This document shows, in pieces, positions 1 to 7,109 of a stretch of DNA of 7,861 bases. The notes beneath the pieces were generated by a model. It saw only the letters and a list, made by a program, of their open reading frames with translations, made no database searches and was not told where the DNA came from. This DNA is from Candidatus Zhuqueibacterota bacterium (GTDB lineage Bacteria > Zhuqueibacterota > Zhuqueibacteria > Thermofontimicrobiales > Thiofontviventaceae). The translations under genes were made by a program, and so were the position numbers. The stretch spans positions 1 to 7,861 of the forward strand of contig WJJN01000146.1 of assembly GCA_014729735.1 (NCBI GenBank), in the 5' to 3' direction. Numbering within the stretch: position 1 is the first letter of the stretch; each line of letters starts with the position of its first letter.

Positions 1-531
1 AAAATTACCCTGAAAGAACTTGCAGACAAAGTGAATGTCACACCGAGCCTGATCAGTCAGATCGAAAGAGGGATCGCGAATCCCTCCATCAGTTCGTTGA
101 AGTCGATCTCTGATTATCTTGGAGTCACGATCGCGGAATTATTAGACACATCTGCCAACAATGCCAAAATGTCATCACCGGTTATAAAACGGGGACAGCA
201 TAAATTAATGATCACCGGCAGTGGTTCCCGCTATTCATTATTGAATCCCGGAGATATGGACACGGAAGTCATTCTGGTTGAGTTTCCACCAGGGAGCTCA
301 ACAGGCAAACTATCTTACGAACATTTTGGACATGAATGCGGATATATTTTGGAAGGAGAGCTATCCATCGAACTTGAGGATGAGAAGTATGAATTATTTC
401 CTGGAGATAGTATTTCTTTCAGTAGTCAAATGCGGCACAAAGTGACAAATTTGAAAGGTAATACAGCCAGAGCAATCTGGGTGAATTCCACGCCGTGGAT
501 CTTTCCAAAATATAAGGAGAATAAACGATGA
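1..531 (+). CDS. XRE-family transcriptional regulator with C-terminal cupin domain (5' partial)
   Basis: This is a DNA-binding regulator that probably senses a small molecule through its cupin barrel. The frame is open from the first base, giving 176 visible residues; about 10-15 N-terminal residues are likely missing, since XRE domains normally begin with one more helix. Residues 1-50 form the helix-turn-helix, with the hallmark VTPSLISQIERG at 13-24, followed by NPSISSLKSISDYLGV. A GTG at position 31 could be taken as a start, but it would cut the first part of the HTH, so I reject it. Residues about 90-165 are a Cupin_2 barrel with H108, H111 and E112, then PGD at 134-136 and H146, a set that could bind a metal or ligand. 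It overlaps the next gene by 4 bases, so the regulator is the first visible member of the operon it probably controls, and autoregulation is likely (inference). The effector cannot be named from sequence. Confidence 0.92.
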   Translation, partial: KITLKELADKVNVTPSLISQIERGIANPSISSLKSISDYLGVTIAELLDTSANNAKMSSPVIKRGQHKLMITGSGSRYSLLNPGDMDTEVILVEFPPGSSTGKLSYEHFGHECGYILEGELSIELEDEKYELFPGDSISFSSQMRHKVTNLKGNTARAIWVNSTPWIFPKYKENKR

Positions 532-1679
532 ATGAGAAAATCAAAGCAGCAGTGATGACCGGTCCCGGGCAAATGGAAGTTCAGGAATTCCCATTTCCAA
601 AACTGGAGCCGGGCGCAATGTTGATCGAAATGGAAATGTCCGGTATCTGCGGAACCGACAAGCATTCCTACAAAGGTGAAATGGTTTTGTACGCCGGCAC
701 GGAGGCAGAACAGCACGCGGTTTTCCCGTGTGTAAAAGGACATGAAAATGTCGGCAGAATCGTTGAAATGAACGGCGAATATCTCGATTATGATGGTCGA
801 CCCTTGAAGATCGGTGACCGTATTACAATGTGTCCCAACATTATTTGTCAGAAATGCTACTACTGCCGCCACGTATATGCCTGGCCCTATTGCGCGGATA
901 ACAAGACGTATGGCGTCTATTTCCCAGCGGATAAGCCACCACACGTGACCGGCGGCTGGGCGGAATATATGTATATTTTCCCGAATTCGTTCGTGTACAA
1001 AGTACCGGATGATTTTCCCGACTGGCTGGCTGTAAATATCGAATTATTGGTCGTTACTTCGAACGTGGACCGGGCAAAGGGATACATGGAATTCGCAAGC
1101 CGCGGTTTCGGTTTGATGGATACCGTTCTGATCCAGGGAGTCGGCGCAATGGGACTGGCGCATTTGATCAAATGCCGGGTGCTTGGTGCCGGAGACATCA
1201 TCGCAATGGATCCATCGGAATATCGCCTGGAGCTGGCAAAGGAATTTGGCGCTGATCATCTGATAAATATCAATAAAACTACACAAAAAGAGCGGCAGGA
1301 AATGGTGCGCGGATTGACCGAAGGACGCGGCGCCGACATGGTCATTGAAACGACCGGCTTGGCGCAAGTGCTCCCCGAAGGGCTGGATCTGATGCGCCGC
1401 GGGGGGACATATTTGGAAGCCGGAAATTTTGTCGATGCCGGCGAAACCACGATAAACGTACATCGTCATCTGGCGGCGAAAAATGTGCTGTTGCTGGGAA
1501 ATACGAATCATCCCAACAGCGAATATTATCGCACCATGAAAATGATGGAACGATACCGCACGGATTTTCCGTGGGAAAAATTCGTGACACACAAATTCCG
1601 CCTGGATGACTGCAAAGAAGCACTGGAAATATCACTAAAAGACGAAGTGTTGAAAGTCGTTTTTGATATGAGCAAATGA
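528..1679 (+). CDS. Zinc-dependent medium-chain alcohol/polyol dehydrogenase
   Basis: This 383-residue protein is a cytosolic MDR dehydrogenase that should oxidise a secondary hydroxyl of a polyol, sugar or sugar acid with a nicotinamide cofactor. Catalytic zinc ligands are visible as C41 (in GICGTD), H72 and E73 (in GHENVG), with E172 in the place of the sorbitol-dehydrogenase glutamate. A structural zinc lobe is formed by C107, C110, C113 and C122. The Rossmann fold starts with GVGAMG at 204-209, and D228 at the end of the second strand suggests NAD(H) preference. The loops before GHE and before the zinc lobe are long, so it is slightly larger than a typical 340-350 residue relative. The ATG overlaps the regulator stop as ATGA and has AAGGAG at 514-519, eight bases upstream. 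L-galactonate, L-gulonate, L-idonate or threitol/erythritol dehydrogenases belong to the same broad family; the substrate is not resolved. Confidence 0.92.
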   Translation: MNEKIKAAVMTGPGQMEVQEFPFPKLEPGAMLIEMEMSGICGTDKHSYKGEMVLYAGTEAEQHAVFPCVKGHENVGRIVEMNGEYLDYDGRPLKIGDRITMCPNIICQKCYYCRHVYAWPYCADNKTYGVYFPADKPPHVTGGWAEYMYIFPNSFVYKVPDDFPDWLAVNIELLVVTSNVDRAKGYMEFASRGFGLMDTVLIQGVGAMGLAHLIKCRVLGAGDIIAMDPSEYRLELAKEFGADHLININKTTQKERQEMVRGLTEGRGADMVIETTGLAQVLPEGLDLMRRGGTYLEAGNFVDAGETTINVHRHLAAKNVLLLGNTNHPNSEYYRTMKMMERYRTDFPWEKFVTHKFRLDDCKEALEISLKDEVLKVVFDMSK

Positions 1680-2683
1680 AGCAGAATAATTACCGACATG
1701 ACGTCATCACTCTCGGAGAAACCATGCTGCGGCTCGCTGCACCTTCGAAGCAGCGTCTGGAGCAGTGCAGCAGCCTCGACATGACGGTGGGTGGCTCGGA
1801 GCTGACCGTGGCTGCTAATTTAGCCGGCATTGGCGCAAAGACTGCGTGGATCTCCAGATTGCCTGAAAACCCGATGGGCAGATTTGTAGCGAATAAAGCA
1901 AGGGAGCAGGGAGTGGATACTTCACGTATCGTATGGACGAACGATCCTGATGCGCGAGTGGGGCTCTATTTTGTGGAAATGGGCGCAAAGCCGCGCCCGT
2001 CCCGGGTGTATTATGATCGAAGAAATTCCGCAGCCAGCAGGATGACGTTCGCTGAAACAAACTGGTCTGCATTGCTTCCGGAAGCCAGAATCGTACATAT
2101 GTCGGGTATTACGCCGGCACTGAGCGAAAGCTGTGCCGGATTGACATTCGATCTATTAAAAGCGGCACGAGAGGAGCAATGCCTCGTCAGTTTCGATCTG
2201 AATTACCGCTCGAAATTATGGAGCGAAGGAGACGCCGGAGAATGTTACCGACGATTGTTGCCAGACATCGATATTCTGATCACGAATCGCTACGACTGCG
2301 AAAGATTTTTCAGCCTGAAAGGTGATGAGAGTGAAATGGCTGTAGAACTATCGGATAAATATAGCATTCGGATAATCGCATTTACGAGCGGCGAAGCTCC
2401 CGCAGTATGGTCCGGTAGATGGAGCGCCAGCCTTTGGTATGACGGCGAATTTTTCGCTGCCCCGGAAGCAGAGGAGATCGAGGTCGTGGACAGGTTCGGC
2501 GCGGGGGATGCGTTTGCAGCCGGTCTGTTGAAAGGTGTCTTGGAAGATGATCCGGAAACAGCACTGCAACTGGGGAACGCAATGGCAGCGATCAGTCAGA
2601 CGACGTTCGGAGATATCGCGTGGATCCGGGAACACGATCTGACAGACTATTTTGAAAACAAAAATTTTAATATCAGAAGATGA
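1676..2683 (+). CDS. kdgK: PfkB-family sugar kinase, probable 2-keto-3-deoxygluconate kinase
   Basis: This 335-residue kinase likely transfers phosphate from ATP to 2-keto-3-deoxygluconate or a close relative such as the galactonate epimer, giving the 6-phosphate that an aldolase splits to pyruvate and glyceraldehyde 3-phosphate. The order of motifs is that of KdgK: VITLGETMLRL at 10-20, substrate-lid GGSE at 39-42, GLYFVEMGAKPRPS at 96-109 and YYDRRNSA at 112-119, SFDLNYRSKLW at 172-182, and the PfkB signature VDRFGAGDAF at 261-270 with D268 as the catalytic base and the GAG as anion hole. The arginine in DRFGAGD in place of the ribokinase threonine is common in KdgK-like proteins. It starts inside the stop of the upstream dehydrogenase (ATGA) and ends the same way on the next gene. 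No clear Shine-Dalgarno is seen, which fits translational coupling. Other 2-keto-3-deoxy acid substrates remain possible. Confidence 0.86.
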   Translation: MKQNNYRHDVITLGETMLRLAAPSKQRLEQCSSLDMTVGGSELTVAANLAGIGAKTAWISRLPENPMGRFVANKAREQGVDTSRIVWTNDPDARVGLYFVEMGAKPRPSRVYYDRRNSAASRMTFAETNWSALLPEARIVHMSGITPALSESCAGLTFDLLKAAREEQCLVSFDLNYRSKLWSEGDAGECYRRLLPDIDILITNRYDCERFFSLKGDESEMAVELSDKYSIRIIAFTSGEAPAVWSGRWSASLWYDGEFFAAPEAEEIEVVDRFGAGDAFAAGLLKGVLEDDPETALQLGNAMAAISQTTFGDIAWIREHDLTDYFENKNFNIRR

Positions 2684-3762
2684 TCAATTCTATGCATAAA
2701 ATACCGGAAAAAATGAAATCCGCGGTGCTGGTGGATTATGGCAAATTACAGGTTACCGAGACCGCAGTACCGCAGCCGGAGTTTCAGGAAGTTCTCATCA
2801 AAGTCGAAGCTTGCGCAATTTGCGGCACTGATCCGAAAATCGTTAAAAAGGGCTGGCAGAATCATCCGCCGCTGGGAGAGTTCATTCCCGGGCATGAATA
2901 TGCCGGCACAGTAGTCACGCTGGGAGATCAGGTGACGTCCTTTGAAATCGGCGACCGTGTTGCGGTGGAGCCGCACAAGGGCTGCGGGATTTGTGTGAAT
3001 TGCATTCGCGGAAATTATACAACCTGCCTGAATTACGGAAATGTGGAAATGGGACACCGGCATTATGGATTTACCTGCAATGGCGGATATGCGGAATACG
3101 CGGTGAATCACATCAATTCGGTTCATAAAATTCCTGAAAATGTTTCCGTAGACGAAGCCACATTGATAACGACCACCGGTTCCGCACTCTACGGCATTAT
3201 TCGAATCGGGGGGATAAAAGCCGGAGAGGCAGTGGTCGTGTCGGGCCCCGGCTCCATCGGATTGATGGCAGTTCAACTGGCGAAAATCATGGGCGCCGGC
3301 AAAATAATCCTCACAGGCACGCGGGATTCGAGATTGCAGATCGGGAAAGCGCTGGGAGCGGATGTGGTGATCAATATCAAAGAATCCGATGTGAAGAAGA
3401 AAGTATTTCAGGAAACGGATGGACTCGGCGCCGGGCTGGTTCTGGAATGCGCCGGAACGCCGGGAGCGGCTCAAACCGCAGTGGATTTCACGGCAAAGAA
3501 CGGCAGGATTGCATTCATTGGGATTTACGGAGAGCCGGTGACAATCGATCTCAATAAAATCGTGCAATGGAACATTACCACAATCGGCAGCAAGGCGGAA
3601 GGCGACTGGTGTCTGGAGCGCATCCTGCCGTATATGGAAAAAGGACTGATCCGTGCGCAACCGCTGATCACCCATACTTTCAAACTTGATGATATTCACA
3701 AAGGATTCGAGACGTTCGAAAAACGGATCGATAACGCGATAAAAGTTGTTATCAAACCATAA
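2680..3762 (+). CDS. Zinc-binding medium-chain dehydrogenase (second in operon)
   Basis: This 360-residue cytosolic MDR dehydrogenase is a distant relative of the first, not a recent duplicate. It shows C48 (in ICGTD), H72 and E73 (in GHEYAG) for the catalytic zinc, and a canonical structural zinc lobe C102-x2-C105-x2-C108-x7-C116. The Rossmann fold opens with GPGSIG at 189-194, but the second strand ends in GTRDSR (213-218) with no acidic residue at its tip and two arginines, which hints at NADP(H) use. The glutamate found in sorbitol-type enzymes is replaced by T164, which I believe is usual in this subfamily. I chose the first ATG because it gives the same ATGA overlap as the other junctions; M5 and M12 are alternatives, as the family core begins near MKSAVL at 12-17. 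It closes the operon; beyond its TAA the frame stays open for 38 more codons. Substrate unknown, probably a sugar acid or polyol. Confidence 0.9.
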   Translation: MINSMHKIPEKMKSAVLVDYGKLQVTETAVPQPEFQEVLIKVEACAICGTDPKIVKKGWQNHPPLGEFIPGHEYAGTVVTLGDQVTSFEIGDRVAVEPHKGCGICVNCIRGNYTTCLNYGNVEMGHRHYGFTCNGGYAEYAVNHINSVHKIPENVSVDEATLITTTGSALYGIIRIGGIKAGEAVVVSGPGSIGLMAVQLAKIMGAGKIILTGTRDSRLQIGKALGADVVINIKESDVKKKVFQETDGLGAGLVLECAGTPGAAQTAVDFTAKNGRIAFIGIYGEPVTIDLNKIVQWNITTIGSKAEGDWCLERILPYMEKGLIRAQPLITHTFKLDDIHKGFETFEKRIDNAIKVVIKP

Positions 3763-3879
3763 TTACCACCTGCGGAAGAGGTGACACGGCGGTTCACGGA
3801 TGAGGAGCTTCAGGAATACCTGAAGAGTCCGTTGGAGGGCGGAAAACATATTTATACAACCGCGTGGCTCGCTTATTAA
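3763..3879 (+). other. Open stretch continuing the dehydrogenase frame; possible gene remnant or small ORF
   Basis: Directly after the dehydrogenase TAA, 38 sense codons follow in the same frame before the next TAA. The codons look like those of neighbouring genes (GAG, CTG, AAG, CCG, GGC), and the peptide is protein-like: LPPAEEVTRR, then FTDEELQEYLKSPLEGG, ending IYTTAWLAY. A GTG at 3781 could start a 32-residue ORF, but the only purines ahead of it (GGAAGAG) sit too close for a good ribosome binding site. I do not recognise the peptide. It could be the decayed C-terminal end of a lost gene, a stop-readthrough extension, or chance. Confidence 0.25.
3808..3825. repeat. Perfect 7-base inverted repeat in the intergenic gap
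   Basis: CTTCAGG and CCTGAAG are separated by AATA, giving a 7-base-pair stem with a four-base loop in RNA. There is no T-run after it, so it is not a standard intrinsic terminator. It lies between the catabolic operon and the receptor gene and could separate or stabilise their transcripts, or be an operator. It also lies inside the unexplained open stretch, so it may be incidental. Confidence 0.5.
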
Positions 3880-3925
3880 AACAGGAAAAAATTTTTAATC
3901 AAATCATTAAATTAAGAGGAGAAAA
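3880..3925 (+). promoter_or_regulatory. AT-rich leader and ribosome binding site of the TonB-dependent receptor gene
   Basis: The 46 bases before the receptor ATG are strongly AT-rich, unlike the flanking coding sequence. They hold an A6T5 tract at 3886-3896, a 6-base dyad TTTAAT/ATTAAA at 3894-3911 with a six-base spacer, and a Shine-Dalgarno AGAGGAG at 3915-3921 that supports the start at 3926. No convincing -35/-10 pair or Bacteroidetes-type -33/-7 pair is visible, so the transcription start is open. Confidence 0.5.
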
Positions 3926-6900
3926 ATGAAGAGAATATTTGTACTAATGTTAATTATTTTTCCTCTTCTCTTGAGTTGGAATGGAGCTTTTGCACAGGCT
4001 TCGAAAGGAAAAATTGCCGGACGAGTATTGGATGCCGAGACATCGGAGCCGCTTCCCGGTGCAAATGTCATGATCGAGGGGACGTCCCTTGGCACCGCAG
4101 CCGACCTCGACGGATATTATTATATCCTGAATATCCCGCCGGGTCGCTATACGGTCAAGGCATCGATGATGGGATTTGTGACAAAGGCGAAGACCGGTGT
4201 GGTTGTCAATATCGGGCGAACCACGGACCTCGATTTCCGTCTGGAGACAACAATACTCGAAGGAGAGGAGGTCGTGGTGACTGCAAGTAAGGAAATCATT
4301 CGCAAGGATGTGTCCAGCAGTGTATCCACCGTCGCCTCTGATGTGATCGAGATGGTTCCGGCAGTGAATCTGGAAAAATTAATGACCAACATCGTGGGCA
4401 TCTCGCAGGACATGATGGGTCTGGTTATTCGTGGTGGTCATGAAAATGAGATCGGTGTATCCGTGGATGGTTTGACCATGCAGGATGACCGGAACAATCG
4501 TCCGTATACGCAAATCAATATGTCCATGGTTTCCGAGATCGAAGTGCTCACCGGCGGTTACAATGCGGAATACGGGAATGCCCGGTCCGGTATCTTGAAT
4601 ATCGTCACGAAGCGACCCAAAGATCGTTACATCGGCTCTGCGAATTACAAACGCAGTCCTGCTGCGCTGAAGCATTTCGGACCTTATGCCTGGTCTAACG
4701 CCGACTGGTGGGATTGGGGACGATTCCAGCATTTTGAAGTCAATCGCAGCGAAGAAAAATATACGAATTTTTTAGATCAGGAAGTCTACCACTGGTTTGA
4801 TGAAAACGGGAATGATATCGACCGCAATATGGACGGTGCCCCGGATTTCTGGGGATGGAATACATGGGCGAAATCACCGCAAAATAGCAATAAGCTCTCT
4901 CCCGAGGATGCGAAAAAGTTGTGGGATTATCAGCATCGTCCCGAAGTGCTGCATTACGGCGACGAACCGGATTATATTTTCGAAGCAAGCTTTGGCGGTC
5001 CGATTTTGCCGTCGTTTATCAGCAAAGACGTTCCTGTTCTGAAGGATCTTTCTTTTTTCGGCGGATATCGCGAAGAGTTTTCCGCGTATCCGTGGCAGTT
5101 ATGTATTCCCGGTGTAACAGAAAAAGTGGGGCAAATGAACATCCGCTACGATATCAATACGAATATGTATCTGACCGTTACCGGAATTTTAAGCAGAACT
5201 CATGCGGCGGGTATCGGAAATAATGATGAACACACCTATGTGAAAAGCGACGATTACATCCTCAGTCATAATGTTCAATATGGTGAACAGGCAAATCGGA
5301 TGTATGCAGTGGATAATAACTCGAATATTGTGGATTGGAAGAGAAATTCAATCGGATTAAAACTGGACCATACGCTTTCACCATCCACCTATTATGAAAT
5401 TCAGTTGCAGGGTCAATTTAATGAATATAAAGCTAACCCGACGCAGGAAGTCGAGCGAAATCCGGATGGAACGCCAAAGGACGTATTCTTCCTCGTAAAT
5501 ACAAGGGGCGATACAATTGGTTATCCCTCATTTCCCAGAGGCTGGTATTTCCCGGACAATCTGGAACGGGGACAGGATCAGAACGGTTATCTTCTGTACG
5601 GACTGGCAGATGGCAGAACGTATGACGATTCCTGGATGAATTCGATTAATATGAAAGCACATATTACCAGCCAGATCAACAAACATAATCAGATTAAAGC
5701 AGGAATCGATTTTACATATTCCGATATTCACGAGCATCGCTGGGCAATGCGGCTGGATTCGCTGGGAACCGGTCTCAGGGATGATAATATGTACGATGTA
5801 AGCCCGATGCACGGCGCGTTGTACATTCAGGACAAAATGGAATTCGAAGGATTTATTCTCAATATCGGACTGCGCTATGATTTTTATATTCCGGAGTCGC
5901 CATGGTATGATATCGTAAATTATCCCTATTATCCCGATGCTGCGAATACCTGGACAACCATCGATTCGGTATATGTGTTCCGCTCGAAATATCCGAAGAG
6001 CAAGGTGCCGGTCAAATCGCATTTGAGTCCGCGAATCGGCGTTGCGCATCCCATTTCAGAGAACAGCAAATTGTATTTCAATTACGGGCATTTCACACAG
6101 ATCCCTAATTCTCATGCATTATATTGGAATCAGTTCGGAACTCTCGAGTACCTTGAAGGCATCGGTAACGCGTGGTTGAAACTTCCGCTGACTGTTTCTT
6201 ACGAAGTCGGTTTTGAACAAAATTTGTTTGATCTGTTTACACTAAATATTTCCGGATTTTATAAGGATATTCGAAACGATCCGGTCCGAGTTGGCGTCGA
6301 CATCAGCCCGGTGTATGGCTATAAAGGATTTACAGATTCCCAGTACCGGGATATCCGGGGATACGAGCTGCGACTGGACAGAAGATTCGGCAAGTTCATT
6401 ACCGGATTTGCCAGTTTTGAACAGCTCTATGAAACCATCGGCTACACATCCGGGAAAACGATTGCTCCATTGGATCCGGTAAGAAATCAGGAACTGATCG
6501 CAGAGGATGCGGCAACCCGTGCCCGGCTTGTCTGGGAACCGGTCACACGATTCAAATCCCGAGTGAGTTTTCATACACCCGAGGACTGGGGACCGCAATA
6601 TAAGTTTTTGGGATTATTATCGAGACCATTGGGTGGCTGGGTTCTCGATCTGAGCTACCTCTATAAACCCGGAAAGAGATTTCACTATGATCCTGAGGGA
6701 GAAATCGAATCGCACGTGCTGAATATGCAGTGGAAGGCATTTCAGAATTTTGACTTGAAAGCGGAAAAGAGACTGACCGAGATCAAAGGCGTGCGCATGT
6801 CATTGTATCTTGATGTTTACAATCTATTCAATCATAAAAATTTCAATCTGCTTGATCGCGGTATTGGCAGCTTTTTAGGCGACAACCGTGAATGGGGTGA

Positions 6901-7087
6901 ATGGAAACGAATTTTTGCTGCACAGGGCAGAGCAGTGGATTCCGAATTCAGAATTTATATGGATAAAATTATCGAAGAAAATCTGGAGCCGGGAGATGAG
7001 GTGGAATATGCATTTATGCCGAAACGAAATTATATTACATACGTCCATCCCCGGGATATCTGGTTTGGAATTAAATTCGAATTTTAG
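3926..7087 (+). CDS. TonB-dependent outer-membrane receptor with carboxypeptidase-regulatory-like domain
   Basis: This 1053-residue protein is an outer-membrane beta-barrel transporter that should import a ligand using energy passed from the inner membrane by TonB. A signal peptide covers residues 1-23 (cleavage after AFA). Residues about 28-107 form a carboxypeptidase-D regulatory-like beta-sandwich (GRVLDAETSEPLPGANV at 32-48, LDGYYYILNIPPGRY at 61-75). EGEEVVVTAS at 112-121 resembles a TonB box. The plug follows at about 125-230, with LVIRGG at 166-171, VSVDGL at 178-183 and GYNAEYGNARSGILNIVTK at 211-229. The rest is barrel, with FGGPILP and DLSFFGGYREEFSAYP at 356-389, and it ends in the aromatic residue typical of barrel proteins (IKFEF). 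The length suits large FCB-group receptors. No SusD-like gene follows; a secreted protein does. A tandem TAGTAA closes it. The ligand is unknown; adjacency to a sugar-acid operon suggests a carbohydrate. Confidence 0.93.
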   Translation: MKRIFVLMLIIFPLLLSWNGAFAQASKGKIAGRVLDAETSEPLPGANVMIEGTSLGTAADLDGYYYILNIPPGRYTVKASMMGFVTKAKTGVVVNIGRTTDLDFRLETTILEGEEVVVTASKEIIRKDVSSSVSTVASDVIEMVPAVNLEKLMTNIVGISQDMMGLVIRGGHENEIGVSVDGLTMQDDRNNRPYTQINMSMVSEIEVLTGGYNAEYGNARSGILNIVTKRPKDRYIGSANYKRSPAALKHFGPYAWSNADWWDWGRFQHFEVNRSEEKYTNFLDQEVYHWFDENGNDIDRNMDGAPDFWGWNTWAKSPQNSNKLSPEDAKKLWDYQHRPEVLHYGDEPDYIFEASFGGPILPSFISKDVPVLKDLSFFGGYREEFSAYPWQLCIPGVTEKVGQMNIRYDINTNMYLTVTGILSRTHAAGIGNNDEHTYVKSDDYILSHNVQYGEQANRMYAVDNNSNIVDWKRNSIGLKLDHTLSPSTYYEIQLQGQFNEYKANPTQEVERNPDGTPKDVFFLVNTRGDTIGYPSFPRGWYFPDNLERGQDQNGYLLYGLADGRTYDDSWMNSINMKAHITSQINKHNQIKAGIDFTYSDIHEHRWAMRLDSLGTGLRDDNMYDVSPMHGALYIQDKMEFEGFILNIGLRYDFYIPESPWYDIVNYPYYPDAANTWTTIDSVYVFRSKYPKSKVPVKSHLSPRIGVAHPISENSKLYFNYGHFTQIPNSHALYWNQFGTLEYLEGIGNAWLKLPLTVSYEVGFEQNLFDLFTLNISGFYKDIRNDPVRVGVDISPVYGYKGFTDSQYRDIRGYELRLDRRFGKFITGFASFEQLYETIGYTSGKTIAPLDPVRNQELIAEDAATRARLVWEPVTRFKSRVSFHTPEDWGPQYKFLGLLSRPLGGWVLDLSYLYKPGKRFHYDPEGEIESHVLNMQWKAFQNFDLKAEKRLTEIKGVRMSLYLDVYNLFNHKNFNLLDRGIGSFLGDNREWGEWKRIFAAQGRAVDSEFRIYMDKIIEENLEPGDEVEYAFMPKRNYITYVHPRDIWFGIKFEF

Positions 7088-7099
7088 TAATCGACGAAT

Positions 7100-7106
7100 G
7101 GAGGAG
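7100..7106 (+). promoter_or_regulatory. Ribosome binding site deciding the start of the secreted protein gene
   Basis: GGAGGAG lies three bases before the ATG at 7110 (five from its GGAGG core). An in-frame ATG at 7098 overlaps this site and so cannot use it, which favours 7110. The resulting N-terminus is also a cleaner signal peptide. The 22-base gap from the receptor stop suggests co-transcription with the receptor. Confidence 0.75.
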
Positions 7107-7109
7107 ATA

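Noticed and set aside
31..33. GTG as a start for the XRE regulator
   Set aside because: The frame is open upstream to position 1 and the residues there (KITLKELADK) match the first helices of an XRE domain, so the true start is outside the window.
1044..1592. A 182-codon open frame on the minus strand
   Set aside because: It is antisense to the first dehydrogenase, shows no domain and has no ribosome binding site; a shadow of the real gene.
2746..3699. A 317-codon open frame on the minus strand
   Set aside because: It lies entirely within the second dehydrogenase, whose zinc and Rossmann motifs prove the + strand frame. The minus translation has no recognisable motif and an odd composition, rich in Cys, His and Arg.
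3767..3783. CACCT...AGGTG hairpin right after the dehydrogenase stop, as a terminator
   Set aside because: The stem is only five base pairs with a seven-base loop and no T-run follows.
3832..3858. TTGGAG and TATACA as a sigma-70 promoter for the receptor gene
   Set aside because: The spacer is 15 bases and both boxes deviate from consensus; in an FCB lineage this consensus is also unreliable, so I do not annotate it.
7085..7090. TAGTAA tandem stop at the receptor end
   Set aside because: Tandem stops are common and need no special explanation.
7098..7100. In-frame ATG as a start for the secreted protein
   Set aside because: It overlaps the GGAGGAG ribosome binding site and has no good site of its own; it would also add two glutamates ahead of the signal peptide.
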